Below, piece after piece: positions 48,431 through 61,100 of a stretch of 64,000 nucleotides of DNA. The DNA comes from Clavelina lepadiformis. Its lineage: Eukaryota; Chordata; Ascidiacea; Aplousobranchia; Clavelinidae. Location of the stretch: assembly GCF_947623445.1 (NCBI RefSeq), contig NC_135247.1, forward strand, positions 5,520,501 through 5,584,500, written 5' to 3'. The notes beneath the pieces are model-generated. The model was given only the letters and a program-made list of their open reading frames with translations. It was not told where the DNA came from and made no database searches. Numbering within the stretch: position 1 is the first letter of the stretch; each line of letters starts with the position of its first letter. The position numbers and the translations under genes were made by a program.

Positions 48431-49770
48431 GCTATCTTGTGTACAGCAACTTATTAGTTTGAGCTGTACAACGCTTTTTTCTTATTTCTCTTCTATTACC
48501 CTACTCTCTCTCGCATTGCGTCATTCGACTCATTCCACGTTTGTACACTCCAGTGCGACACTTATGGCTGGCTGATAATACTGTACTCGTTTTTTCCGTC
48601 GTTTTATTAGCTACCACTATTGACTACGAACACTTGATTATATCGCCATTGAACAGTACTTGCAAAAGCAGCATAATTTAAAAGTTGAATTTAGATTTTC
48701 CGGGATCGGTTGCTAGGGTTTCTGCATCGCGTACCTCGCGGTTCCATACACTTTGTTCCTTACATGTAATCTAGTTTGAGTTTTCTGAGGTAAACTGTGA
48801 CCTTAAAAATGCGTGTATACGCACGCGCCGCCAAGCTTGCTTTGAACCTGAAAAATTATTTAAGGTAATATATTAAAAAAATAGGTGAATAACATGAAAA
48901 TGCGTTGAGTCGTCTGATTGCGGCAAAGACATTTCTCGCACGGCAAGTGAAATGCCTAAACGCATCAGTAATTTCGACCTTTTTTATTTGTGATGAAGTA
49001 TGTTATGATATCGGAGGATTATAATCCTTTCCCATTCACACTCGAGCTTAAGCATAACTCAACTTGTTCGAGTGTAGTTTTTCATGCATTTGAATATATT
49101 TTTCAACGCTTTTTAAATTTTGATTAGTGATCTTGTCAGAATTTGGAACTGTTGACCATGACCATTGAACAAGGGCAGGCGTTTATTTTCCAAAGCTAAT
49201 GGTGATGCAAGGACATTGCAGCGCCGCCGATCGTCGAGCTCAAGTCGTGGTGGCAAGTGAGCGCTCTAGCCAACACTACCGAGCATTTAGTTTTTTGTTT
49301 TTTTTATTATGCATTGAGGTGTTTTGAACCTGTCTTATGTAAAAAGAAGCGTTGAACCATATAACATGCTGGTTTTTGTTTTTTTTTTCTTTTTATAGAA
49401 CACTGCATTTTTCTGGGGTCATTCGTCTTTTTCAGTCACTGAAACCTGGATAGAATGATTCATGGTGTACAGATATTCCAACCCATGTACAATATTTTCA
49501 TAGTTGTTTATCAAAGCTCTCGACACAACATTTTTTCTTAATAAGCAATTTTTCAGAGTCTTTCGAAGCTTGCTAATTTATATATAGCCTATGGCCTATG
49601 CCCTACAGCCAATGACGTATGATTTTTGGTCTGAGCACCGTGCGGGCTACTGTTCGTGTGCTTAAGTGATAGCAACCACAAAATTATCATGTAACAATAA
49701 AGTGTACTGAAAAACTTTCAGCGAAAACTTTAACGTTTAAGAAACCATAGAAGTTTGACAGACTGATTAT
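48431..49770. other. Region upstream of RDH10
   Basis: This stretch should contain the RDH10 promoter, since the gene is transcribed leftward from about 48.4 kb. I see no coding exon. A weak tRNA-like segment at 49226-49285 is listed separately. Confidence 0.35.
49226..49285 (-). repeat. Possible tRNA-derived SINE head fragment
   Basis: On the minus strand this reads GCTCGGTAGTGTTGGCTAGA then GCGCTC and later GAGCTCGACGATC. These resemble a tRNA D-arm/A box and a decayed B box at roughly the right spacing. The fold is not intact enough for a functional tRNA. It may be the head of an old SINE; support is weak. Confidence 0.25.
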
Positions 49771-51770
49771 CACTGGCCAACAAAAAAATTTTGGCATGGA
49801 AGGTAAGAACGATTTTAGAGTATATCAGGGTCGCTGAGCTCGAAAATGCCATTAGTTTTTGCAAATTGGCTCTAGTTTTTAAGATATTAGCGAATTTCGA
49901 TATTTTTGGTACGATATTTTTGGTATTTTTGGTTACATTTTATCTTAAGGAACAGCCTATATTAAATGTTGTAGTAAGTCTATCAGCACTAAAACGACAA
50001 GAATGAGCAAAAGCTAAAGACACAGTGAGATTAGTTAAATGAAGAAGTGCTGCATAAATCTAATTTTTTCCATATATTCAACACAAAAAATGCCTCATTT
50101 ATTCGTATTTTCATCAGATTCTCGTAACATATTGCAATTTGTGAGACAAAGCTTCCAATACCACATTAAAACTTGCTTGAAGTGAACAATTAATAGCAGT
50201 AATTTGGTAATAACAAACCAAGTATGCCTAAGCTTACACAAGAAAGACGACAATTTGTAAAAACAAACGAAATGAACAAGCAATCATTTCTTTTCATTTA
50301 CCACGGAGTATTCAAAGCAAAATACTTCACAAAGAAATACATCCATCTCAGGATGTGCATGAGTGAAGTTCTTTGATGCAATCTAGCTATTTACTCAAAT
50401 TAGCTTGAAGTCATATGCAGGAAAGTCCTCTTGCACGACTTTCGCCTGTAGTCTTGTTGTGGACAACTTCGCATTAGGCACCAGCAGTAATCTGCCATCA
50501 TGTGAGTATCCTATCTACCTTGATATCTCTCTTCCATTAATTTAATGTCTTGGTGAAACCTTTCACCTTGTTCCTCACTCATATTTTCGAGGTTTTCAGT
50601 GAAGCGATCCAAGTGACTGAATAGATAGTGTACTTTTATGCTCATCCTTGACCCAAGAGCTTGAAATTTCGTAAGCATCATTTCTACGAGATCCACATAG
50701 TTGCTTGCTTTTGTGTTTCCAAGAAATCCTTTTACAACTGCAACGAAAGAGTGCCAGGCTGCCTTCTCAACTTCGGTCACATGTGATGGAAAAACTTGAT
50801 TTTTAATTAATTTTCATATTTGTGGCCCATCAAAAATTCTTGCTTTCAGCTTTTCAATACTAAGACCAGTACAGGTCTTTCAACAGGTAACCAAAACAAG
50901 CACCATCTTTATCTAAGGCCTTGACAAATTGTTTCATCAAACCCAATTTGATGTGCAATAAAGGTAAAATGATGCGATCACGACTGACCAAAGGTTCATT
51001 TACAATGTTTTTATCTCCGTGCACAAACTGTTCGCGTATGGGCCATTCCTTTTTAATCCAGTGTTGATCAGTAGCACGACTATCCCAGTAACAAATAAAG
51101 CAGGGATACTTGGTGTAGCCGCTTTGTTGTCCCGAGAAAGTTGACCATTTTCAAATCAACGCATATCTCCCAGTTATGCTCAGTATAGAAAAGTTTCTTC
51201 AGGACCATTTTTACACTTGATTAGTGTTCCTTTAAAACGACTGAATGGCCAATTGGAACACAGGCAAACTTATTTCCGTTGCGAACTAGCACACATTTCA
51301 AACTTTTTTTGGAGCTGTCAATGAATAAACTCCATTATTCTGGTTTATATTCAAGTAGACCCATAGATGAAAGAAGCCCTTGGATGTTATTACAGTACAC
51401 AAAATTATCTTCTTGAGAAAACAATTGCATTAACATTTCTTCTCTTTCCTGGTAAAACGTTATTTTTGTTGCCCAATCAATCTAAGGCCTTATTTACCTC
51501 CCAAGCGAGAAATTTGTGCCTGACAACTCAACATTTGGGCAAAAATAAATAGCTGCTTCACATGGCTTCAGGTTTTATTAACCTATGTTACTCACTAGCA
51601 TACATTTCTAACTTTTCATGGTATAAGTAGGAAGAAGCAAGATCTCAAAAACTAGAGCCAATTCAGCAAAAGTAATTGCATTTTCGGACTCAGCGCCCCT
51701 GATATACCCCTAAATCGATCTAACATATCATGCCTTTTGAAAAAAAAATTTTTTTGTTGGCCTGTGTTAT
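49767..51770 (-). mobile_element. CACTG-ended DNA transposon, copy A
   Basis: The element proper is 49771-51766 (1996 bp). It has long, imperfect terminal inverted repeats of about 110 bp. The left end is CACTGGCCAACAAAAAAATT; the right end, read inward, is CACAGGCCAACAAAAAAATT. Both arms share internal blocks such as TATATCAGG, CGCTGAG and TTGGCTCTAGTTTTT. The flanks share TTAT (49767-49770 and 51767-51770), a likely 4-bp target duplication. This combination suits the CACTA/Mirage/Chapaev group, Chapaev in particular, as an inference. A second, more damaged copy lies at 33991-36261. Confidence 0.78.
50411..51560 (-). pseudogene. Transposase-like pseudogene in CACTG element copy A
   Basis: An intact stretch at 50511-50780 encodes FLGNTKASNYVDLVEMML, SRMSIKVHYLFSHLDRF and EEQGERFHQDIKLMEERYQG. 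Upstream pieces in shifting frames include VYCNNIQGLLSSMGL, LFIDSSKKSLKCVL, FICYWDSRATDQHWIKKEW and LLHIKLGLMKQFVKALDK. Just after RYQGR a TAG stands where Trp (TGG) is usual in the family, before MMADYCWCL. The protein is a widespread invertebrate transposon product of unclear class. Stops and frameshifts make this copy non-functional. Confidence 0.75.
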
Positions 51771-53883
51771 ATATAGGTAATGGGTACAAAAATGGCGATT
51801 TGTTATAGGTTGTCACGATTTCACCGGAAAAAAATCGTAGGCCTACGTTTAAAGTTATTTTTTATGGCTTCTTGTTAACCCAACTTAAATGCTATAACAT
51901 AGAAACTAAAACTTAACCTAAATCTACCATCTCATCCAAATCTAACTTCAGTTAAACCCTAAATAATTTCAATCAAACTTTTGTATACCCATTCTCCTAA
52001 CGCAACCGCCTATCTTTAACAACAGGTTGTGTGACCTACATACTGTGAAATAATCACTTCGCTATCTTTAACTACATGGGCTGCGTGACCTACTTACTGT
52101 GAAATAGTCACTCTGTTTATCGTAAACGATTTTTGCTTCTTAGACAATTAGTATTTCTCAATTGCTTGTCCTGTGAGACATGGGTGTAAAATCAGAATGG
52201 AAATCTCTTACGCTTGGATGGGACAAACGTGCAAATGTTTATTTCCGACAATATTTGAGTGGTAGCTATAAACCCACGTAACAGTATTAGGCGTAACAGC
52301 TTTAGCTATAGACTAATAGATAGCCGGTCAAGTGGTCACAATCAAACATTTCAATGGCACTACAGAATGTTTCTTTACGTTTCCGACAACAAACGACCGT
52401 TGAACATCACGCGCCTAATTACTGTGCTCTTCATTCTAACAGCGACTATATGCGTGTCCCAAAAATATCGATAAATAATGCAAAATATGTTCAGCGTTTA
52501 GACATTCACGCTGCTCTTGGCTTCTAAGAGGTACCAATCAGAGTTTAAAAATGCATTTCAGAGTGCCCCGTTAGCAAGCAAATGGTTTGTATGATAGGGA
52601 AATGATCTTTAGGTAATAACGGATTTATGTTTGTAAATGCAGCAGTTCTTATGTAAGTAAAATAAAAAACAGGATATAGTTTGGCACTTTAAAGAGTAAC
52701 GTTATATTTTTCGACACGAAATTTCGCAAGTATAAGCTTGCTTCTTCAGGTGTTCTGTGAAAAGACATTTTTTCAACAGTAAATATAAAGTTAACCTTCA
52801 GAGTGCCAAACTATATCCTGTTTTTTATTTTACTTTAAAATTTAGTTAACACGGTTCCGACAACATTAGTACTTATGCAGTTATACTTTCACAAATAACG
52901 TATCACACGGGAAAGGGGAAGCACGTGACCACACGTAGGTTTAATCGATCTTTTAAATTTAATAAAGACAAAAAAACCTTCTATGTGGAGATATGATTTT
53001 TAAACCGCAGACACACATAGGCCTAACTTAATAAGAACCAAGATAATTTTTCGTCAATGGTTTTTAAGGATAAGGAGTTCTGCCGAAAGAAGAATGTCAT
53101 TGTTAAGAAAAAGGAAGGCTTTATCGATTAGCGCGTTGTTGTTAAGGTTTTGTACTTCTTTGCTACATGTCTTGGTTAGCGTTATTAAACTATTCATTCA
53201 AAACGCACTCATGTGGGGCACCTTTGACCGTTCCCAATAACGATTACACTAAAGGGCTTTTTTAAACTACTTCGCCTGGCTTTGGAACGCTTTGAAAGTA
53301 AAAAGCAAGCTACTACGAAGCTTTCGTTTACTGTGTGTGGAATTTGCTATTAATTGACGTGTTGTTGGTGCAAACTGAAATTATAACGAGCAATCCGTCG
53401 CTTTCGGTCAATATTTGCTCAATGACTTGAGCGCGTTGCTTTGCACTCGCTTCTAAAGTACTTGCAAATAGAATCTAGGTTCTGTTATGTCCAGGCTGAA
53501 ATACTGTATAGCAATGGTACTGCCTTCCAGTCATATTTTATATGTTAATTAACGCATGATTTATATAAGAACCAGGTTATGGGTTATTATAGGTAAGCAA
53601 CTTTGGGAAGTCAGCATGTTAACGTTTCGCAAGCAAATAGTTTAGTAAAAATTGCCACAAGCTGGTGACAGGTACAGTAACTCGCTGTATACCAATAGCG
53701 GATTGAACTAAACTTATGTATAGTTCGTTCTTAGTGTAATGCTGTGTTTGTGTTGGTAACAATCATGCAACGTTTTCAGAGACTGATATAATAAGCGGCT
53801 GGTTTTTCTTCCCAGCGTACTAAAGTATAAAGCCTTGTCTTCATGAGCATAGGTTACGTTGAAACGAATGACATCAGTCGAAG
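51771..53883. other. Region between copy A and the Ig-domain gene
   Basis: I find no gene here. The one clear structure is the 181-bp inverted-repeat element at 52655-52835, listed separately. The last few hundred bases should contain the promoter or leader of the Ig-domain gene, including a short out-of-frame upstream ATG at about 53868. Confidence 0.35.
52655..52835. repeat. Perfect 34-bp inverted repeat around a hammerhead-like core
   Basis: Arms at 52655-52688 and 52802-52835 are exact reverse complements over 34 bp and enclose 113 bp. On the minus strand the loop contains CTGAAGA, then the stem GCAAG/CTTGC, then GAAA, and then TTTCG-TGT-CGAAA. This is the layout of a hammerhead ribozyme core (CUGANGA, stem II, GAAA, stem III), with an extra A beside stem II and a mismatch where stem III should close. 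It may be a MITE or a fragment of a Penelope-like element or retrozyme. No clear target duplication is visible. Confidence 0.6.
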
Positions 53884-54948
53884 ATGAGACCGTCCGCATA
53901 CAAAAATCGCGCTCACTCCAGCCCAAACGTTACTGGTAAACGTTCGATTTTAAAACGCAGACCATCAGTTACTTACGACGCTGAACTTCCTAGAAACATT
54001 CCCACAAAAGATGTTCTACGACTACCAGCAGTTCCGTCCTTTGAAGTACCGGTGAAGTGCTCGGAGATTGTCGAAGGTGACAATGCGCAGTTTGACTGTA
54101 AGGTGAGTAAACAGATAGCAAGGTAACCAAGAACTTGGTACTTTTCTGCGTCCACGTTACCGAATCGGTTGTGGTATACTGTGGAATGCTGTCCACGTTT
54201 TTGATTTTCTTTTTTTTAATAATAATAATTTGTGTGAGGTAAGACAATCTTTCTTTGGGGTCCTGAAGGCGCCATATGTTATTTACTTTTTAACGAACAC
54301 AAATAATTTAATGTGACTGTGGAAAAATGGAATGAAACCGCAAAGAACAAATGGAGTATACTTACACCGGTGTATACGTAGACCTACTACGACACTCGGA
54401 AAACACTTCCAGGACAGTGATTTTGGTTTGCAACCAAATCTTTGGCTACTATTTTCTTGTATGAGTTATAAAATCATATGTATAGGTCGAATTATACAGT
54501 AATTGTAAAATATTTTCATCACAAGAATTCATCCAACGTTGTTTTGAAACTTTGCTATTCTTGCAGGTCCGAGGTAATCCCCGGCCTGACATATGTTGGT
54601 ATAAGAATGGACAACTTATTGATTATCCAACGGACCGAATGTAAGTCCAGATCGACTTATACGTAATTATATCTCCCTCAACTATATTACAATGTTTTGA
54701 TGAAATTCAAGGTTCCTATTTACCGCACTAAGTTGAACAAAAATTATCATCTTGCACCCAGATGGGCAGAGACTAGCGGTGATGGGAAGCACAAGATGAT
54801 CGTGGAGAATGCGAGTTTGGAAGACCGAGGAACGTACAGGTGCACCATTGTTAACAGACTAGGCAGGACCTCGTCCGCCGCTTTGCTTAACATTCATGCA
54901 TCTCCAGCAAAGAAAACCAAACGTAAGTTACTAGCGCTTTTAGAATAA
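53884..54948 (+). CDS. Ig (I-set) domain protein, 5' exons or short isoform
   Basis: Three exons, 53884-54102, 54567-54640 and 54762 onward, encode a basic N-terminal segment (MRPSAYKNRAHSSPNVTGKR) and then one I-set Ig domain. Key residues are Cys72 (AQFDCK), Trp84 (CWYKNGQ) and Cys125 in DRGTYRC, followed by NRLGRTSSAALLNIH. There is no signal peptide, so it is probably intracellular, like the Ig domains of the MYLK/palladin/titin group. The exact family is not recognised. Reading on through the third exon gives a stop at 54946-54948 that overlaps AATAAA, for a 159-residue protein. Alternatively a good donor (AAAC/GTAAGT at 54923) leads to further exons; a weak 42-bp candidate is 56396-56437. 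I cannot decide between the two. Confidence 0.7.
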
Positions 54949-54949
54949 A
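54944..54949 (+). terminator. AATAAA overlapping the stop of the short Ig isoform
   Basis: The hexamer AATAAA overlaps the stop codon reached if exon 3 of the Ig-domain gene is not spliced at 54923. It could allow a truncated transcript by intronic polyadenylation. Such hexamers are frequent in AT-rich DNA. Confidence 0.3.
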
Positions 54950-55074
54950 GTTTAGACGCAATTGTTTAATGATACAAGAAATAACTTCCAACTCACACGA
55001 AATGAATTAAATTCTTTATCTAATTTTACACTGAAACGTAAGATAAAACACTTCCATAGCTTTATGCTTTAGAT

Positions 55075-55190
55075 CAGAGTTATGAAATTGGGGTCCAGTC
55101 CACGAACCCTTTTGGGTTCCGAGGATGAGTTTTAAAAGGTTTGAGAAGTAATTTATAAAAGCAGTCCGGCCCCTAGTTTAAGAAAACCTC
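55075..55190. mobile_element. Decayed hAT-type fragment
   Basis: The left end CAGAGTTATGAAATTGGGGT and the right end, read inward, GAGGTTTTCTTAAACTAGGG resemble the CAGAGGTTCT...GGGGTCC ends of Charlie-type hAT MITEs. The interior has the usual GGGTTCCGAGGATGAG word. No target duplication is visible, so this is an old copy. Confidence 0.4.
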
Positions 55191-58100
55191 AATGACAACA
55201 AACCTCCTGGCCGTTTTTCGGAGGGGGAATTGAGAGTTTTGAACAATTTTGTTTCTTCCTTCAAAAGCAGGTCCTCTTTCAAAGACAAGAAAACGTTTGT
55301 ACTAGAGTTCAGTGTTTAAAAAAATGTGTAAAAATCTCTGTCTTACACAGAGAAGAATTTGTTTAGTTTGAGATTTAGCATTTACAAACTGGTTGACCAA
55401 AATATTTTTTTTTGCAACATTGCGCTTTTAGTAACTGTTGAAGTGACTATTCCAAATGCTGCATACTTTTTGCCTTACATTATTTAATCGGTTTAACGTC
55501 CGGTTGCATAGAAATTTTTTTTCATCTTGAGACCTTCATGACATCAGCCATATGATCATTAACACGATAAGGTGATCCGTATGAATACGATTTTAAACGT
55601 GAAAGTAGATCACCTTAACAAATGAAAAGGCTTGGTCTATGTGCCATTGCAGACAGTGTTTTGGTTGTAATGTGGACAAGTGGCATCTTCAAATCACTTC
55701 AAAAGCCAGTTTGAAACGAAACAGAGGACATGGTTTAATAACTACTGTGATAAACTATACGCTGACTGCTACCAATAATTAAGCTCTTTTAGTGTCCTGC
55801 TTTGCAGAATGGCAGAGGCTTTACGTTCAGCAATGTTTGCGGCATTTGACAGGAAAAATACTTGCAGTCTGTATACAACGAAAAAAGCTTGACATAAATC
55901 CATAAAATACAGTCAAATGTCTGAATATTGCCGTTGATGCTTATGTCGTAGTGTTAATGCTACTTAACTTAGTCATAGTGTTAATGCTACTCTGATTGAG
56001 CTTGAATAAGGTCAAAACCTGATCCGCGGAGCGTTTGTTACAATTTAAGCCGCCTTTATTTGACGTAATAGATTTAGTGGTCTGCGAAAGAGCTGACAAA
56101 AAAATGCAACAAAAGATTTTTGGAAGAAGCTGCAGATGTTTCAAGTTTTAGCAATGCTTAGGTGACTCAGGCGAAATTGTTCGTAAGATATCAGAAATAG
56201 TTGTCTATTGAAAGCTTTATGCTGTTGAGAAAACACAAAAGGGTGGTGCGTCTCGGTTTTAAAACGTATAACTTTTTGTCTCTATGTGTAAGATAGCTGG
56301 TACGGTCAGGATTTTAATATTCGTTCTTTTCTTTCATCAACAAGTATTTAGTTTTCTTTCTAATGTTTGCTTGCTCTCTTTTGTTTAAAACAAGATAGAA
56401 ATTCTCTGACGAATATTTGTGGATTCAAGGGAAGTGGTGAGTGTCTTTTTATTCTAGTACGATATTGTAATGTCATATCCTGCATTTGAGAATCGTCGCA
56501 GAATTTTGTGGTTATCGATTCTATTTCTATTTTTAAACGAGATAATTTTAAGTAGAATTAGAATCATTGTTTTATGGAGTTGATGTCTGGTGCAGAGAAC
56601 CTTGCTGCTTGCGCCAACAAAAGACAAATCAGTTGCTGCTGCCGATTTTCAACCAGTGCTAGCAATTATTTCTCTGTACATCTTGCGTTCTAAATTTTAG
56701 TGGAAATTATGGTAAAAATCAACTTTCCATAAACTTCATTTTTATGTCACGTACGTCCAGTATTACGTTAGTTACTTCATTACATGATGACAGCATTGTA
56801 CCCTAAAACGAAGGTATACGTAACAAATACTTTAATTACAATGTTCCGTTTACTTTACAGTATTGAAGTTAGAAAACACCTGTTATGCCCATAAGGCATA
56901 GCGGTTTGACGCTTAGCGTGCTGAAGTTATATACCTGCTGATGGTATAGGACTAAACATGAAAGGCCTTTGGTGAAAGGCTCTGGTTTTATAAGTGACCC
57001 GTTCTCATATTTTGTATTTAAAAGCATCTTCCAAATGCTTCGCTTCTGTTATGATTTCGGATAGACTGAGTGCAATGCTCATGCCTGCACCTTTTCTATC
57101 TTAAAAATATTTTTTGTGTTTGATATTTTTTTGGAATTTACAAGCATTTTCAAACAGCTTGTGCTTGTGTTAATTTTTTCGTCTTGTTTCCGATTTTAAG
57201 AAAATGAAAATTCCAGTTAAAATACTTACTTGTGCATTTATAGTTGTGATATTTGTCAGTAAGAATCTAATCTAATAAACACTTGAGTTTATGAATTAGG
57301 ATATTTATTTTGCTTCTATTAAGTATAACGAACATGATGACTTTGTAACATTTAGCATTTAGCTATGTAAACCACAATTCGGTTAAAGTTCTTACTTTTT
57401 GCTTTGCAAGTTGTTTTTTTGCACCGGTTGTTGTTAACCGCTAGATGGAACTCGTGATTTCTTGGACTTACGTGATATCGCGTTGTAGGACCCATATGAG
57501 CGTGTCTTTCTATGCCGCAAATAGTTGCAAAGATTTCTATTATGAAGGTCTCATTAATCCCCCTAAATCATTGCGCGCGCAACTCGGTACATACTTTTGA
57601 ATAATGAGTAAAAACTTGGTGTTATGTTTATCAGGCCAAAACTGTACGGGATATGGCAAGATATGACGCTGTTTGATTGATACGGTCGTCTGTATCTCGC
57701 GATTGTTCATCGCTGATAACATTTCTCATTGTTAGAACGCCGACATTGGCACGATATGCCCAACATGATACTTGATTTTATCGCGTTTGTTTTGCGCCCT
57801 CATATAACTTAATTATCGTAGCAACGTAAATAGCCACTGTCAATATCAATTAAATACGCACGAGATACATCTTATTTTATCAAAACGACGTTTACTATGA
57901 ATTCGTCATAGAACTTTGCTTTTCTGAAATCATTGCCATTTGCGTGGTGATAGATCACCTCTGTTTGACGTCATTTCAACGTTTGTTTTCCATAACCCAT
58001 TGGTCGAGCAAACATCGATTTGTTAGAAGTATAATAGTTATCGGCAGCGTTAACTAAACTCAACATGGGCAAAAGAATTTTGGTCGCCAAAATATTTGTT

Positions 58101-61100
58101 TGCTTTGCTTAATAAATATCCAGCAGATTTTTAATTTGCAAAACAAGTGAACACTTGTTCTGTCATAATCTGCTCTGGGTATTTAATCACGACTTACGAC
58201 AGGCAAGAAATATACAGTAGGTGAAAGTTGAGTAGAGTTACATCTGCGAAAGTTTATCGTTGTGTTTTTGTGATGTAATTACTTATAACGTATTCGAATA
58301 TCCGAGAGGCGCAAATAAGCAAGTGTATTGCACGAGTTGGCCAAGTCAAGCACGTCAGCCACCCTTAACTGCTATTTGCTACCAATCACTCAATTCTTTT
58401 ATCGATTTTTCCACCTGCAAAACACGACCCGCTTTGTTTGAGCGTCGAGTTTATTCTCCGGTCAAAAGCTGGCTAAAGTTTTGTGGCAAAGCATAAAGGA
58501 CAATCGAGACATAACTTTATTGTTTCGGTCTTTTTAATCACAAGTGTCAAGTACTACGTTTTTGAACCACTTTAAACGACTTTGTATGGTTTATCTACCC
58601 GGTGCTCGGATTTGACAAATATAAGCTTTTGTTTTTCTCTTATATACAACTATTTTCCGGTGCCTCAACAAACAAATTGCTCCAAGAACTCTTGTGCTTT
58701 CCATAACGGACCCAGTGATTCATTGAAAAGCTTTGCAGTATGGAGCATTTGGATTGCATCACCTGTTCCCTAACACCGCTTTGTAACCATCTATACAAGC
58801 CTTCAAAGTGGTTCGTGATGGAATTAGAACGGACTTGTGCGTTTCAGTTGCCAAGAGTGTCATTCTGTGACGTTGTTTGTTATTGACGTTTATCGATTAT
58901 ATCAGTACATGGCTATTTGGTTATTGAAATTGATAATTTATTTTTTATTTACTAAAAGAAGGTGCAGTAACAGTGATAAGCTACAAGCAGAATTACCATA
59001 AAAATTTGGCGTTAATTGATTTTTATAAAACCCAGTTTTTAGGACAATGAGGTCTATTTATAGGAAGTAAGTTTTATCTTCTCTCCGGTTTGTTCTTTGG
59101 GAAAAATTGCTGTCTTTGGAGGATTTTCTCCTTAAATCTTCTTGTACCTAAGATCGAGACGCTTAAGGCAAACGCGAAGAATTTTGATCCCAAGCTAAAA
59201 CCCATTGAGTTTCTTGGAAAAGCTTTTACATGCTGCCACACTTTTGCATTCAGAGATCTCTTAATTTAGACACAAACAATCGCCGACCCGTTTGCCCTAT
59301 CAGATTGCATTACAGTGGTAGTTTATTTTTCTCGATAGGTTTTTGGCGGTCTGAGAAATTGGAATGATATGTATAGAAACTTAATATTTTCAGCATTGCC
59401 TTGTTTTGTAAAAGTGTAAGTCGCGTAATTATCTTGAAACTTTTGATGGTTGAATTTTTGCGGCATCGACATTGGCCGGTCGTTTTTGACTGACTAAATG
59501 TTTTCGTCAAGTTTTAAAAGACTGCTGCCAAATAAACCGAAAGATATTTTAATCCACATTAATTAATGTTCAAAGCTCGACTTATTAGGAACTGCATTGC
59601 CGCATTTAATTCACCTTTGGGCTTATTTGTTACATCCTGCTACGAAAGTCTTTGTCGAAAATAACACCAAATAAATAAAATTGTGAGGAGGCAGGCGACT
59701 CCTTTGTGACGTGGGTCACGTAACTTTTGTTGTCTAGTGACGTCCATCAGTCAAAGTCTTCATTATTCTTGATTTGACTTTGAACGTGATTTTATCAAAT
59801 GATAAAATGCGCCTTAAGTCCGGGCTACATAGAAAGCCCCATTAAATACGCGTTATCACAGATAGGAGCGTGTCAATTGTGACAAGGTTTTATATTACGT
59901 ATACTAACAATAAAATGAGCAAAATAACGACTTTTTGTTGTTTGCTTCATTATTTTTGAAAATGCGATGGTAAAAATATCGCTTGTTACAAAATATTGAT
60001 TTTCTGGAAAGGGAATAATTACCGATAAATGATCATGATATACTAAAAAGAAATATTCACTGCATATGTCACCTTACGATCCGTGTAATTTTAATCTCAC
60101 TTAATTTCTTATCTTTCTCCTACTATTGTATTTACAACCAACTACTATAGAGGTACGCATCAGAGGTTCTTTTTGAAACAGCAGCTAGCGTGAAACTTTT
60201 GACGTATATCTTTATATAACGAGCCGATAAGACCACGTCAGCGTTAATTGGAATAATCTTAATGCAGTTTGACAGATTTTGTAAACAAAAGGCCGATCTG
60301 TGTACTAGGAAACCTCGCATGCTCTTGTTGGTTTTCAAACCCGAGTCCCTGGCACGCGGTATTCAAACATTTTCTGACCAACTGCAAGTTGTCACTATCC
60401 GAGCATCTTGTCATCATTCGTTTGTTGTTTTTATGTCCGGATTGCGGCGGCGTTCGCTTATCGGCGATAAAAGCTGACTTCTCAGTCGTAGTAATATCGA
60501 CGTTATCGTTCATAGCTGTCGTAATTTCTTTACGATCCCATCTATCGTCTTCCTTACATACCGGATGTCGTCAAACTCAGCACTTCCGTCCACCCCCGTT
60601 TTTTTGCTAATGTGTCCGATAGCAAAGATCAAGGAAAAATCCTTTTAATCTGTTCAATTTCGAAAGTTTTTGCCAACTAGTCAAACTTGTAGAATCTACA
60701 TACTGTAAAGCGTCTTTGCGCGTGTCGTCATATACTCATGGCGTTTCAGCAAGAGAAACATCGTTGCATTTTGTCTCGGCTTTTGTATGTTTTTGACGCC
60801 ATCTAGGTATAGGTTTGTAGGCGTTTAGCTGTCAGTTGTAGAGTTATTGTTTTCGCATTCTTGCGAATAAGCTACACTAGCTTTCCAGATAGAACTGATT
60901 TGATGAGTATTGGTGACTAAGTGTCGGTGAAGGGTTTTTGCAATGTAGATTTGTTCACGTTTGTTCAGTGCTTCACTTCACTTTTGCAAGTTTTTCGCCA
61001 AGCTACGTGTCCGGCGCTAAACCTTTTCGCATGTGCTCTTATCGTGATGTGAAAATGAATTCCATCGAAACCGCAAATCCCAAATATAATTAAAGTATTA

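Noticed and set aside
60350..60366. GGCACGCGG, resembling the core of miR-124
   Set aside because: The match does not extend to the miR-124 seed start and no hairpin was evident.
60269..60610. 113-codon open frame
   Set aside because: Opposite-strand and alternative frames are equally open; there are no motifs.
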